Of a stretch of DNA of 64,000 nt, positions 29,947-39,054 are shown in pieces. The first letter of the stretch is position 1; the number at the start of each line of letters is the position of its first letter. The stretch is taken from assembly GCA_900469445.1 (NCBI GenBank), contig UBXM01000023.1, positions 1 to 64,000 on the forward strand, written 5' to 3'. Origin of the DNA: Hyphomicrobiales bacterium. Its GTDB lineage: Bacteria > Pseudomonadota > Alphaproteobacteria > Rhizobiales > Rhizobiaceae. The position numbers were made by a program, and so were the translations under genes. Under the pieces are notes generated by a model. It saw only the letters and a list, made by a program, of their open reading frames with translations. It searched no databases and had not been told where the DNA came from.

Positions 29947-30103
29947 TGGCAAAGCCGTTAAGGCGTCACAACCGCTTTCACGGATTGCCGAAATTGCAGA
30001 ATGGTAATTCGCAAAGGGGCGGAAGAGAGGAAAGTCCGTTTCTTGCAGAGACATACAACGGCATGAAAAGAAAAGACAATTCAGGGTCATTAGGAGACGG
30101 AAC

Positions 30104-31609
30104 ATGACAAGCAGACTGCCTCTGGCGACGATTGTCGCCCTGTCGTTTACCACATTGATTTCTTCAACGGCGCTGGCGCAGGAAAAGACCCTGACGATCG
30201 CCGTTACGAACATGATGAACACGTTCGATCCGCACATGACGGCTTCGGTCGGCACCGATCTCAGCCTGCTCAGCCATATCTATCCGTCGCTGGTCCTGCG
30301 TGGTCCCGATCTGAAGATCGCGCCGTCGCTCGCCACCGAATGGAGCAATGTCGACGACCTGACATGGCGCATCAAGCTGCGCTCAGACGCGACATTCAAA
30401 GACGGCGAAAAGATCGATGCGGAAGTGGTGAAGTGGAACTTTGACCGCGTTCGCGATCCGGCGGTCAACGCCCGTATCAAGGCATGGTTCACGCTGATCA
30501 GCGACGTCAAGGTGGTAAGCCCGACGGAAATCGAGATCAAGACCAGCTCGCCTTATCCGGCGCTGATCGACCAGATGTCTATGTTCTTCCTGCTGCCGCC
30601 GAAATGGGCATCCGAACACAAGCCGGCAACCGAAACGACCTCGGGCGGTCCTTATGTCATCTCTTCCATCAAGGCGGGCGACAGCATCACGCTCGAAGCC
30701 AACCCGCAATACTGGGGCGAAAAGCCGGCCTTCGACAAATATGTCATCCGCGTCATTCCCGACGCGGCGAGCCGCGTCGCGGCGTTGATGGCCGGTGAGG
30801 TCGATTTCATCAATTCGATCCCGACGACGGAAATCGAGCGGATCAAGACCAGCGGCACGGCCCAGGCCGGCGCCGTGCCGAGCACGCGTACGGTCTTCAT
30901 CAAGTTCAACACGCTGAAGGCGCCGCTCGACAACAAGTTGCTGCGTCAGGCACTGAACTATGCCGTCGACAAGGAAGGCATCGTCAAGGCGATCTTCAAC
31001 GACCAGGCCGAGGTCGCGCATTGCCAGGTGACATCGAAAAGCTACTTTGGTTTCAACCCGGATCTCAAAGGTTACCCTTATGATCCGGACAAGGCGATCG
31101 AGCTGCTTGAACAGGCCGGTGGCGCGCCGGCGGAACCGATCGAACTGGAAGTGCCGACCGGCACCTATCTGAACGGCGAGGAAGTCGTGCAGGCCGTGGC
31201 CAGCCAGCTGGAAGAGATCGGTGTCCAGACCAAGATCACCGAGATGCAGTTCAGCACCTATATGGACAAGTATCTGAAAGCAAAGGACCTTGGCCGCATG
31301 AGCCTGCTCAGCCAGGCCTGGCCGACGATCGATGCCGATGGTCTGCTGACGTTGTTCGCGCCGGGTAACATGTACGCCTACTGGGAAAATGCCGATTTCG
31401 GCAAGGCGCTGGAAGATGGCCGTTCGACCATGGACAAGGCCAAGCGCCAGGAAGCGTACAAGAAGGCGACGGAAATCATGTGCGATGATGCGCCGGCCCT
31501 CTTCCTCTATACGCAGCCGACCACTTACGGCCTGTCGAAGAAGATCAGCTGGACGGCGCGTGGCGACGACTGGGTTCGCGCCTTCGACATGAAGCCGGCT
31601 GCCAACTGA
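30104..31609 (+). CDS. Peptide-type ABC transporter substrate-binding protein (SBP_bac_5)
   Basis: The 501-residue protein has a signal peptide (up to about 'ISSTALA') and the family-5 binding fold ('LAPSLATEW', 'WRIKLRSDATFKDGEKIDAEVV' in style). The start has a GGAGACGG site. From memory it resembles the KPN_01854-type binding-protein family linked to the Avi_7169/7170 genes, but this was not checked. It completes the importer with the permeases and ATPases lying 4-8 kb upstream. The gap before it (about 160 nt) may hold an own promoter. Confidence 0.85.
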   Translation: MTSRLPLATIVALSFTTLISSTALAQEKTLTIAVTNMMNTFDPHMTASVGTDLSLLSHIYPSLVLRGPDLKIAPSLATEWSNVDDLTWRIKLRSDATFKDGEKIDAEVVKWNFDRVRDPAVNARIKAWFTLISDVKVVSPTEIEIKTSSPYPALIDQMSMFFLLPPKWASEHKPATETTSGGPYVISSIKAGDSITLEANPQYWGEKPAFDKYVIRVIPDAASRVAALMAGEVDFINSIPTTEIERIKTSGTAQAGAVPSTRTVFIKFNTLKAPLDNKLLRQALNYAVDKEGIVKAIFNDQAEVAHCQVTSKSYFGFNPDLKGYPYDPDKAIELLEQAGGAPAEPIELEVPTGTYLNGEEVVQAVASQLEEIGVQTKITEMQFSTYMDKYLKAKDLGRMSLLSQAWPTIDADGLLTLFAPGNMYAYWENADFGKALEDGRSTMDKAKRQEAYKKATEIMCDDAPALFLYTQPTTYGLSKKISWTARGDDWVRAFDMKPAAN

Positions 31610-31616
31610 TGAGAGC

Positions 31617-31646
31617 GACACCCCGCATCGCAAGGTGCGGGGTGTC
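31617..31646 (+). terminator. Hairpin after the binding-protein gene
   Basis: A perfect 11-bp stem (GACACCCCGCA / TGCGGGGTGTC) with an 8-nt loop begins 7 nt after the stop codon. The following bases are only weakly T-rich (CTTG). It may be a partial terminator or mRNA stabiliser, as binding proteins are usually made in excess. Confidence 0.6.
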
Positions 31647-31696
31647 TTGCCGCTGCCGGTCGTCCGGCTGCCCCGATCTCCCGTGCCGAGAATGCC

Positions 31697-33394
31697 ATGC
31701 CGACAGCCGATTTTCCCGCCGACCGCACGCTTGCCGACATTGCCGCGCGGGAATGGCAGTTCCGCCGCCGGCATGTGGTTCGCGAACTCGGCGCTTATGT
31801 GCCGTTGCGCCATGTGCTGCCGGATGTGGATGCGGAAAGCCAGGCAGAAAAACTGGCCTTCTGGACCGGTATTCTTGCGGAACTGGAGGCGCTCGACCTG
31901 ACGATGCTTTCGCCGGCCGGGCGTGAAGACCGGCTTGTGCTGCGCCAGCAGGTCGCGGCTTTGAGGTCTTCTCAGGCTTTTCGCGATTACCAGCGTCCGT
32001 TCAACGGTTTTACCAGTTTCTGGGACGATACGGCCGCATCCATCCGCGAAGAGACGTTCGATCGCGAGGAAAAATACCGCGACGCGATCGGGCTGATGCG
32101 TGATGTCCCGCGTTATTTCGACGAGACGATCGCCAATATGCAGGCTGGTCTGGCGCGCGGTTTCAGCCAGCCGTCGGTCATCCTGCCGACATCCATCCGC
32201 ACGATCGAGGCGGTTCTGGCGCAAGCGGTCGATGAAACCGATTATTTTCGTCCGTTCCGGAAATTTCCGCAGTCGGTGCCGGTCACTGTACGGGATGAGC
32301 TTGTCCGGCAGGCGCGGGCAGCTATTACCGATGCGGTTTTGCCGTCCTATCAGCGACTTCTCGTTTTCATGCGGGATATCTACGCGCCTGCAGCGACGCA
32401 ATGTATCGCAGCGACCGGGCTTCCGGATGGACCGGATTATTACCAAGCCAAGGTGCGGGAATTCACCACGCTCGACATGCCGGCGGACGAGATTTTTGAA
32501 CTCGGCCTGACCGAGGTCGAGATATGCAGCGCCCGCATGCTGGAGGCGATGCGCGCGAGCGGATTTGGCGGCACGCTCGCCGAGTTTCTGGCATTTCTGA
32601 AAACCGATCCGCAATTTTACCCGATATCCGCTGAGGAGCTTCTGATGCGCGCGGCCTGGATCACCAAAAAGGTCGAGGCAAAACTGGATCGTTTTTTTGG
32701 TCTTTTGCCGCGCCGACGCTTCGCCATCGAACCGGTGCCGGAAAGTATTGCCCCGACCTATCCGATGGGAACGGGCGCTCCGGGACTTTACCTGCTGAAC
32801 ACCTACAATCTTGCCGCCCGTCCGCTCTACATCCTGCCGGTGCTGACATTACATGAAGCGGTGCCCGGCCATTGTTTCCAGATGTCGCTTGCCGCCGAAA
32901 ACTCCGCGCGACCGCCCTTCCGTTCGGAAACCTACGGGATTGCCTATGGCAATGCCTGGGCGCTTTATTGTGAAAAGCGGCTGGGCGTCGAAATGGGTAT
33001 CTATGAAACGCCTTACGAGCTGTTCGGCATGTGGAGCCTGCTCACCTTGCGCGCAGTGCGCATGGTCGTCGATGTCGGTGTCCATGCCAAGGGCTGGGAT
33101 TACGATCGTGCCCGCGATTACATGAGCGAAAAGACCGGACTGCCGCTGCCGGTCATCGAAGCCGAACTCAAGCGTTACATCAGCTGGCCGGGCCAGGCAC
33201 TGGGATATTATCTCGGCATGATGGCCATCGAACGCTCGCGTGAGAAAGCCGAGCGGCTTCTCGGGGCAGGCTTTGATATTCGCGCTTTCCACGACCGTAT
33301 CCTGGCGCTCGGTCCCGTACCGATGACGGTGGTCGAGAGCAGTATCGACCGGATGATTACCGAACAACTCGCCCACGCAACCAAGCCCGCATGA
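31697..33394 (+). CDS. DUF885-family protein, putative metallohydrolase
   Basis: The 565-residue protein is a DUF885 member with the motif HEAVPGH (residues 386-392), the two-His, one-Glu zinc pattern of the family. The usual family motif EGWALY near 30 residues later is changed to NAWALY (residues 419-424), so the Glu normally there is lost. Family members are thought to be zinc carboxypeptidase-like or dipeptidase-like. No signal peptide is seen, so it works in the cytoplasm. The start shown is the ATG that follows the binding-protein terminator with a weak site. It may cleave the imported peptide-like substrate. Confidence 0.75.
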   Translation: MPTADFPADRTLADIAAREWQFRRRHVVRELGAYVPLRHVLPDVDAESQAEKLAFWTGILAELEALDLTMLSPAGREDRLVLRQQVAALRSSQAFRDYQRPFNGFTSFWDDTAASIREETFDREEKYRDAIGLMRDVPRYFDETIANMQAGLARGFSQPSVILPTSIRTIEAVLAQAVDETDYFRPFRKFPQSVPVTVRDELVRQARAAITDAVLPSYQRLLVFMRDIYAPAATQCIAATGLPDGPDYYQAKVREFTTLDMPADEIFELGLTEVEICSARMLEAMRASGFGGTLAEFLAFLKTDPQFYPISAEELLMRAAWITKKVEAKLDRFFGLLPRRRFAIEPVPESIAPTYPMGTGAPGLYLLNTYNLAARPLYILPVLTLHEAVPGHCFQMSLAAENSARPPFRSETYGIAYGNAWALYCEKRLGVEMGIYETPYELFGMWSLLTLRAVRMVVDVGVHAKGWDYDRARDYMSEKTGLPLPVIEAELKRYISWPGQALGYYLGMMAIERSREKAERLLGAGFDIRAFHDRILALGPVPMTVVESSIDRMITEQLAHATKPA

Positions 33395-33416
33395 TCCTAC
33401 ACGGAGCACATATCCC

Positions 33417-34265
33417 ATGCCGACAGTATCCCTGAACAACGCCACCTTCGTTTATGACGAGATCGGCGATCCGTCCGCCGAAACCATCATCGCCCTGCAT
33501 GGCGGGCGTGGCATCGGTGATCGCAAAGGCGAGTTCAATGCTTACAAGGTGCTGTCCGACAAATACCGCGTTATCGCCTATGACCAGCGCGGCTGCGGCG
33601 AAACCAGCCTGACGCCGCCCTACACGTTCGAGCAGCTGGCGGATGATGTTGAAGCCTTTCGCGTCAATCTGTGCGGGGGCAGGAAGATCATTCTCGAAGG
33701 CGGTTCCTTCGGCGGCATGATCGCGCTCACCTATGCCGTTAAATATGGTCACAATCTTTCGCGTCTCATTCTGCGCGGCACGGCTGCCAGTTATCATCAC
33801 GAGGACGATGCGATGGTCGTCTTCAAGGAGCGGATCCACAAGGCCCCGAGCGCATCACTCGGCATGCTCGACAAGATGTTTTCCGACAAGGTGATCGACG
33901 ATACCGAATTGCGTCTGATCTGGCTGGCGCTGCAGCCGCTCTATTACGAAAAATTCGATCCCGACGCAGCACTCGAGCGCACGCGCACCATGCATCTGCA
34001 TGCCGAAACCCACAATGCGCTGTTCAAGGAACGTCTCTACGATCTGCGCGACCGGTTGAAGGATATTCCAGTGCCGACGCTGGTTGTCTGCGGCGCCGAA
34101 GATTGGATCTGCCCGCCCAACCATTCGCGGCTGATCGCCGAAAGCGTGCCGAAGGGCGAATATTTCGAAGTGCCGGGCGCAAACCATGCCGTTCATGCGG
34201 AAGCGCATGAAGAGGTGATTGCAGCCATCCGCGAGTTTCTGGTTCGAACCAGCATCGGCTCTTAA
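33417..34265 (+). CDS. Alpha/beta hydrolase, proline-iminopeptidase-like
   Basis: The 282-residue hydrolase shows an oxyanion motif HGGRG (about residues 27-31), a nucleophile elbow GGSFGG (about 99-104), a likely Asp in 'GAEDWICPP' and His in 'GANHAVHAEAH'. The HGG and GGSFGG combination is typical of the proline iminopeptidase (S33) branch, but esterases share it. It is the last gene of the module, 22 nt after the DUF885 gene. A final hydrolytic step on the imported compound is the simplest role. Confidence 0.78.
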   Translation: MPTVSLNNATFVYDEIGDPSAETIIALHGGRGIGDRKGEFNAYKVLSDKYRVIAYDQRGCGETSLTPPYTFEQLADDVEAFRVNLCGGRKIILEGGSFGGMIALTYAVKYGHNLSRLILRGTAASYHHEDDAMVVFKERIHKAPSASLGMLDKMFSDKVIDDTELRLIWLALQPLYYEKFDPDAALERTRTMHLHAETHNALFKERLYDLRDRLKDIPVPTLVVCGAEDWICPPNHSRLIAESVPKGEYFEVPGANHAVHAEAHEEVIAAIREFLVRTSIGS

Positions 34266-34622
34266 ATGTCTGATTTTGAGTTAGTGGAAAAGGGCATGTT
34301 CTTGGCGCATACGGCTTGAGAGGATGAATAACTACTAGGAGTTCCGTGCCATTGCGGAGTTGCAAGTTCAGATCCCGTCAAGACCTTGCTGCTGACTGCG
34401 AAGCCGCTCTCAAAAATTCGAGAAATACGCGCATTCCTGCACCGAGATGACGGTGTCGCGGGTACTCTCTAACTTCGATTTCATGTCGATGGTATTCCCG
34501 AAGATTTCACTTCCAGTTAGCCTCCAAGAGCAGAGACCTCCCCTTATCCAACGTGTTGAATAAGTAGGTGCTTTTAGTCGCAGCTTAGCTGATTGCCATC
34601 CGGCTCGAGAGCCGCTACAGGG
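34266..34622. other. Intergenic stretch upstream of the cobalamin riboswitch
   Basis: No gene with a ribosome-binding site is seen. The DNA looks like degraded sequence at the boundary between the peptide-ABC module and the B12 module. The promoter of the riboswitch transcript should lie near its right end. Confidence 0.45.
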
Positions 34623-34795
34623 TCAAGGTCGGTTTCCGAAAGGAACTAACAGGGAATCCGTAGCCACTCAAATGGCCAAACGGAACTGCCCCCGCAACTG
34701 TAGGCGGCGAGCTGAACTCGGATTATGCCACTGGACTTCGTGTCCGGGAAGGTCGAGCCAGCGACGACCCGTCAGTCAGGAGACCTGCCGACGCA
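34623..34795 (+). ncRNA. Cobalamin (AdoCbl) riboswitch
   Basis: The segment contains the conserved parts of the cobalamin riboswitch in order: a GGGAATCCG box, then GCCCCCGCAACTGTAGGCGGCGAGC, then CCACTGG, GGGAAGG and GACGACCCGTCAGTCAGGAGACCTGCC at the end (only key blocks are given; each is a known conserved block). The exact borders are estimated. It lies about 110 nt before a BtuF-like binding protein. High adenosylcobalamin should switch the downstream genes off. A 6-bp hairpin (CCGAGC / GCTCGG at 34806-34823) just after it may be part of the expression platform. Confidence 0.9.
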
Positions 34796-34903
34796 GATTT
34801 ACCAACCGAGCGGGTCGGCTCGGGTGGCTTGCTGTCGGCACACTCTTGCCCGCATCGGTCCACCTTCCGCCCGTTCAGACATAATGGAGCGGAAGGACAC
34901 ATC

Positions 34904-35914
34904 ATGTTGAGAATAGTAGCGGCAGTTGTCGCAACACTCGGCCTAGCGCCTGCGGCATTTGCGGCCACCGAATATCCCTTGAAGCTGATGAGCTGCGGCC
35001 ACGAGGTCAACTTCGACAAAGCGCCTGAGAGCGTCATCAGTGTCGGTCAGAGCACAACAGAAATTCTCTACATGCTGGGCCTTGGAGACAGGGTCAAGGG
35101 AACCGCATTGTGGATCAATCCGGTCCTTCCGGAGCTTGCGGACATCGACAAGGATGTCGAGCGTCTGTCGGACAATGCTCCCAGCTTCGAGAGCGTGGTT
35201 TCCAAAAAGCCGCAACTGGTTGTCACCGCCTATGAGTGGATGATCGGCCCACAGGGCGCCGTAGGCACACGCCAGATGTTTGACGATGCGAAAATCTCAA
35301 GCTGGGTGATGCCGACGGAATGCATCGGCAAGGACAACACCCAGAGCATGGATGGCGCGCGCACCAAGATGTTCGACACCGAAATGCTTTACCAGGGTAT
35401 TTCCGAACTGGCGCAGATTTTCGATGTTACCGAGCGGGGCGACAAGCTTATAGCCGACCTGAAGTCCAAGGAAGCCGCAGCGGTGGCCAAAGCCAAGGCG
35501 CTCGGTCTTCCAGCAGATGTTTCCGGTGTCTTCTGGTATTCCTCGGCCGACATCGAGATCGATCCTTATGTAGCGGGTGCTAACGGCGTGCCAGGCTGGA
35601 TGCTTGCCAAGCTCGGGATAAAGAACATCATCGCCTCGCAGGAAGAATGGCCGACAGTCGGTTGGGAGACCATCGTTACGTCGAAGCCGACCTTCATCGT
35701 CGCGGCAGAGATGAACCGCCGCCGCTTCCCGGCTGATGATATCGCCGTCAAGCGCGAGTTCCTCACCACCGACCCACTGGCCAAGGAAATGGAAGCGGTG
35801 AAAAACGACCGCATTCTTACCATAGAGGCCAACGCCATGGACCCATCGGTTCGAGCAATATTCGCACTTGAGAAGTTGTCGGACGCTTTGGCTGGTTTCG
35901 GGTTGAAAAAGTGA
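34904..35914 (+). CDS. BtuF/FecB-type periplasmic binding protein, likely for cobalamin or cobinamide
   Basis: The 336-residue protein has a signal peptide (ending 'PAAFAA') and the helical-backbone binding fold of class III proteins (PBP family of BtuF and FecB). 'APESVISVGQSTTEILYMLGLGDRVKGTAL' is the typical start of this fold. The upstream cobalamin riboswitch points to B12 or a corrinoid as ligand. The ATG has a GGAAGGA site. It ends overlapping the permease gene start by 4 nt. Confidence 0.85.
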   Translation: MLRIVAAVVATLGLAPAAFAATEYPLKLMSCGHEVNFDKAPESVISVGQSTTEILYMLGLGDRVKGTALWINPVLPELADIDKDVERLSDNAPSFESVVSKKPQLVVTAYEWMIGPQGAVGTRQMFDDAKISSWVMPTECIGKDNTQSMDGARTKMFDTEMLYQGISELAQIFDVTERGDKLIADLKSKEAAAVAKAKALGLPADVSGVFWYSSADIEIDPYVAGANGVPGWMLAKLGIKNIIASQEEWPTVGWETIVTSKPTFIVAAEMNRRRFPADDIAVKREFLTTDPLAKEMEAVKNDRILTIEANAMDPSVRAIFALEKLSDALAGFGLKK

Positions 35915-36948
35915 ACCAGGGCAGCGCCGCCTCCAAAATGAAATGGGTTTGGTTTTCCCCCATAATTCTGGCCGCGGCGTTGCTTTTCGGCACGGCCATC
36001 GGCGAAACGCGCATCCCGTTTTCGACCGTGGTCGATGTCCTGTCATTCAAACTCGGCCTGTCAGGGGCCGAGATAGACGTCGTCGATATGAGTGTGATCT
36101 GGAACTACAGGCTGGCACGCGCCGTCGTCGCTGCCTGCGGCGGCGCAAGCCTGGCGCTTTCGGGTCTCATCTTGCAGGCATTGCTGCGCAATCCGCTTGC
36201 CGAACCATATCTTCTCGGAATTTCGGCGGGCGCTTCGGCAGGCGCGGTCTCCGTGACCGTCGCAGGTCTTGGCGCTGGCCTCGTCAGCATGTCGGCGGGT
36301 GCGTTTGTCGGAGGGCTAACGGCGTTTGCGTTCGTCGCGCTGCTGGCACAGGCCGCGGGTGGAAGTACCGGAGCGCGTGGTGCAGGCGTCATCATCCTGG
36401 CTGGTATAGCCGGATCGCAGATGTTCAATGCACTGACGGCCCTCATCATTGCGCAATCGGCCAGTGCGGAACAGGCTCGCGGCATCATGTTCTGGCTGCT
36501 TGGAAATCTCTCCGGCATCCGCTGGCCGGACACGTGGCTCGCAATTCCCATGGCCGTTCTCGGTCTTGGGGTGACCTTATGGCATCTCCGGGCGTTGGAC
36601 GCCTTTACCTTCGGTGCAGACAGTGCCGCATCCATCGGGATCGATGTCCGTCGTACGCAGGCTCTGTTGATCGGCGTCGCCACCCTCATGACAGCCCTCA
36701 TGGTATCGATGGCCGGTGCGATTGGCTTCGTTGGTCTCGTCGTGCCACATGCGATGAGAATTCTTGTCGGATCGCGTCACAGTCGGCTAGTTCCCGCCAC
36801 AGCAATTGCCGGCGCGGTATTCCTCGTCGCCTCCGATGTCGTCTCCCGGATTGCGCTTCCTGGGCAGGTTCTGCCAATCGGCGTGGTCACCGCACTGGTT
36901 GGCGCACCGGTATTCGCCATCATCATGATTAAGGGCAGGAAGCGATGA
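35911..36948 (+). CDS. FecCD/BtuC-type ABC permease
   Basis: The 345-residue polytopic protein belongs to the FecCD family, with helices such as 'GASLALSGLILQALLRNPLAEPYLLGISAGA'-like signature (Arg-Asn-Pro-Leu-Ala-Glu-Pro, about residues 90-97) and 'GFVGLVVPH' near the end. It is read from a GTG overlapping the previous stop (GTGA); an ATG at 35938 is an alternative. It forms the membrane channel of the corrinoid importer and overlaps the ATPase gene by 4 nt. Confidence 0.88.
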   Translation: MNQGSAASKMKWVWFSPIILAAALLFGTAIGETRIPFSTVVDVLSFKLGLSGAEIDVVDMSVIWNYRLARAVVAACGGASLALSGLILQALLRNPLAEPYLLGISAGASAGAVSVTVAGLGAGLVSMSAGAFVGGLTAFAFVALLAQAAGGSTGARGAGVIILAGIAGSQMFNALTALIIAQSASAEQARGIMFWLLGNLSGIRWPDTWLAIPMAVLGLGVTLWHLRALDAFTFGADSAASIGIDVRRTQALLIGVATLMTALMVSMAGAIGFVGLVVPHAMRILVGSRHSRLVPATAIAGAVFLVASDVVSRIALPGQVLPIGVVTALVGAPVFAIIMIKGRKR

Positions 36949-37721
36949 GCGTCACTCGGATCCTTGACCTCATCGGTGTCAGCCGTATCGTTGGCGGACA
37001 GAGCATCCTGTCGGACATTAACCTGTCCCTCATTCCCGGAGAGAAACTCGGGTTGATCGGGCCGAACGGTTCGGGAAAATCGACGCTCCTCGGCATCATG
37101 GCGGGCCTGATCAAACCCCAAAGCGGTGAGGTCTATCTGGGTGGGAAGCCGATACGCGACATCCGCCGTCGCCAGATCGCCCAGCAGATTGCCTGCGTTG
37201 CCCAGCACGCCGATACTTCTGATCGGCTGACCGTTCGCGAGGCAGTGGAGCTGGGACGCACGCCGTGGCTGAGCGCGCTGCGCCCTTGGGGTGACGAAGA
37301 TGAAGAAGCCGTGACGTGTGCGCTCGACGTGGTCGGGATGGGGAATTTTTCGTCACGGGACTGGTCTACGCTATCGGGAGGAGAGCGCCAGCGCGTTCAG
37401 GTCGCGCGTGCCTACGCGCAGTCCACGCCCGTCCTGTTACTGGACGAGCCCACGAACCATCTCGACATTCACCACCAGATTTCGATTCTCGATCTCGTCG
37501 AGCGGCTTTCGTCCACCATCGTCATCGCTCTTCACGACATGCACCACGCACTTCGCTGCGATCGTGTCATGGTGATGGAACAGGGCCGTTGCGTGGCTCT
37601 CGGCTCCCCCCTCGACGTCCTTACGCCGAAACTCATCAGCGAGATATTCCGGGTAAACGCACAGCTCGTTCCCAACCCTGCTGGCGGGCGGCCAGTGTTT
37701 TCATTCCAAAGCCTGACGTGA
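36945..37721 (+). CDS. BtuD/FecE-type ABC ATP-binding protein
   Basis: The 258-residue ATPase has Walker A GPNGSGKS, signature LSGGERQR and Walker B LLLDEPTNHLD. The Asn in GPNGSGKS and the length are typical of the FecE/BtuD subfamily. It energises the BtuC-like permease. The next gene starts 11 nt later on the same strand. Confidence 0.9.
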   Translation: MSVTRILDLIGVSRIVGGQSILSDINLSLIPGEKLGLIGPNGSGKSTLLGIMAGLIKPQSGEVYLGGKPIRDIRRRQIAQQIACVAQHADTSDRLTVREAVELGRTPWLSALRPWGDEDEEAVTCALDVVGMGNFSSRDWSTLSGGERQRVQVARAYAQSTPVLLLDEPTNHLDIHHQISILDLVERLSSTIVIALHDMHHALRCDRVMVMEQGRCVALGSPLDVLTPKLISEIFRVNAQLVPNPAGGRPVFSFQSLT

Positions 37722-37732
37722 AAGGTCACACC

Positions 37733-38164
37733 ATGCTGCTTCGCAGTCTCATTGTTCTCTTCCTCTTATCGGTGCCAGCGAGGGCTGAAACGTTCGAGGT
37801 TAAAATGCTGAACCGGAATGAGACGGGGCCGATGCCTTTCGAGCCTGATTATCTGGTCATCAAGCCGGGCGACACGGTCAAGTTCATTGCGACCGATCCT
37901 GGTCATAACGCCGCGACCATTGCCGGAATGATCCCTGGTGACGGAAAGAAGTTCGTTGGCAAGATCAATCAGGAAATCGAAGTCTCGCTCACGCAAGAAG
38001 GCATATGGGGCATCAAGTGCTCCCCGCATTTCACCATGGGAATGGCGATGCTGATACAGGTGGGCGACAAGCCGGCGACCGAAGCAGACCTTCCCGCCGA
38101 TCTACCGCCGGCAGCCCGTAAGCGCATGCTTGAAATTCTTGCCAGAAAAGCGGCTGCCCAGTAA
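37733..38164 (+). CDS. Pseudoazurin (blue copper protein)
   Basis: The 143-residue periplasmic cupredoxin has a signal peptide (ending 'VPARA'). The mature domain has copper ligands in the order His ('DPGHNAA'), Cys and His in 'KCSPHFTMGM' and Met in the same loop, as in pseudoazurin. It carries electrons between the cytochrome system and copper nitrite reductase or cytochrome c oxidase-type partners. It follows the B12 ATPase gene by 11 nt, so it is probably controlled by the same riboswitch. A GTG at 37718 in frame would give a longer start; the ATG with an AAAGG site fits the signal peptide better. Partner enzymes are not in this window. Confidence 0.85.
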   Translation: MLLRSLIVLFLLSVPARAETFEVKMLNRNETGPMPFEPDYLVIKPGDTVKFIATDPGHNAATIAGMIPGDGKKFVGKINQEIEVSLTQEGIWGIKCSPHFTMGMAMLIQVGDKPATEADLPADLPPAARKRMLEILARKAAAQ

Positions 38165-38505
38165 ATGCGCCGAAAGCGTTGCCGCAATCTGATATGTCTG
38201 GAGGAGACGTCAGAATGGCTATCGAAAAGCTCTCCCGGAAATGGGCGGCTGATGACGCACAGCCTGCTTGACGGGCTGGAGCGCATCCTGGATGGAGCTT
38301 CTAGCGCTGGGCTGCGCTTCGAATGCGCCCTCGTCCTTCGCACGCTTCGCCTCGGCGCTTGCCAGCTCGGCAGCGATCTCGCGGCACTCGGCCTAGTCGA
38401 TGGATGCTGCAAATTCGGCACGCACATTGACAGTCAGGCCTTTTAGGGCCACTATCTGCCCGAAGCGGCCATTGCAGGGCAGGTCGCCATGCGAGCTGCT
38501 CCACT
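38165..38505. other. Broken or non-coding stretch
   Basis: Minus-strand frames here give a short piece (about 'AECREIAAELASAEAKRAKD') after an in-frame TAG, preceded by 'VALKGLTVNVRAEFAASID'. It looks like the ends of two lost genes or a decayed small ORF. No known family is recognised. Confidence 0.3.
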
Positions 38506-38898
38506 TCAAGCGTGACCTTCGTATTGCGGAAGATCGTCCGTGATTTCATACCATGGGGCTTTCGAACCGACGAAGATATGATGGCTCGGGCGAATGGAAG
38601 GCGGGTCCGCCAGCGTGCCCATGGCGACATGAACCCACGCACCTTCGCGCACGAGAGAATAGAGCAGCGAACCGCAGGAGCCGCAGTGCTCGTCGTGATT
38701 GTCAGTGCTGCCATAGACGAGCAGATCGGCTGCACCTTTGGTCACCGATAGTTTTTCTCGTTGAATACCTGCGAAAGGCTTGAAGGCCGACCCTGTGACC
38801 CGACGGCAGCCGGAACAGTGGCAGTTCGCGGCATATACGAAGCCGTCCTCAACCTCATATTCCACGACGCCACAATAACATCCGCCGGACAGCATCAT
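38506..38898 (-). CDS. GFA-family zinc-binding protein (glutathione-dependent formaldehyde-activating like)
   Basis: The 130-residue protein has the two Cys clusters of the GFA fold: 'GGCYCG' near the start and 'NCHCSGCRR' (about residues 22-30), plus a later 'HCGSCGS'. They bind two zinc ions. Many GFA members are of unknown substrate; a few are S-hydroxymethyl glutathione synthases. The ATG (38898; a second ATG at 38895) has an AGAGGAG site. A longer frame to 38982 lacks such a site. It is a single gene with no operon partners. Confidence 0.8.
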   Translation of the reverse strand: MMLSGGCYCGVVEYEVEDGFVYAANCHCSGCRRVTGSAFKPFAGIQREKLSVTKGAADLLVYGSTDNHDEHCGSCGSLLYSLVREGAWVHVAMGTLADPPSIRPSHHIFVGSKAPWYEITDDLPQYEGHA

Positions 38899-39054
38899 GG
38901 CAAGTCTCCTCTCTTCAGCTCGGAGCACATAATCTGGCTCATCGGCGACGAGAAAGCCAACGCGGAATTGATGCATTCGCATAGGACCGCAGTCGGCCCA
39001 TTGCGAACTTAGGAGGAGGTCCGTTGGGCGTTTTCCAACGGGCCTCCCGCCTAC

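Noticed and set aside
30383..32614. Minus-strand ORF of 743 codons opposite the binding protein and DUF885 genes
   Set aside because: It spans two genes with recognised families, has no ribosome-binding site and reads as Arg/His-rich antisense noise.
36105..36701. 198-codon minus-strand ORF opposite the BtuC-like permease
   Set aside because: Antisense to a well-supported membrane protein; composition is typical of a shadow frame.
37316..38164. 282-codon frame extending the pseudoazurin upstream through the ATPase gene
   Set aside because: The upstream part overlaps the ATPase in another frame. The ATG at 37733 begins a normal signal peptide.
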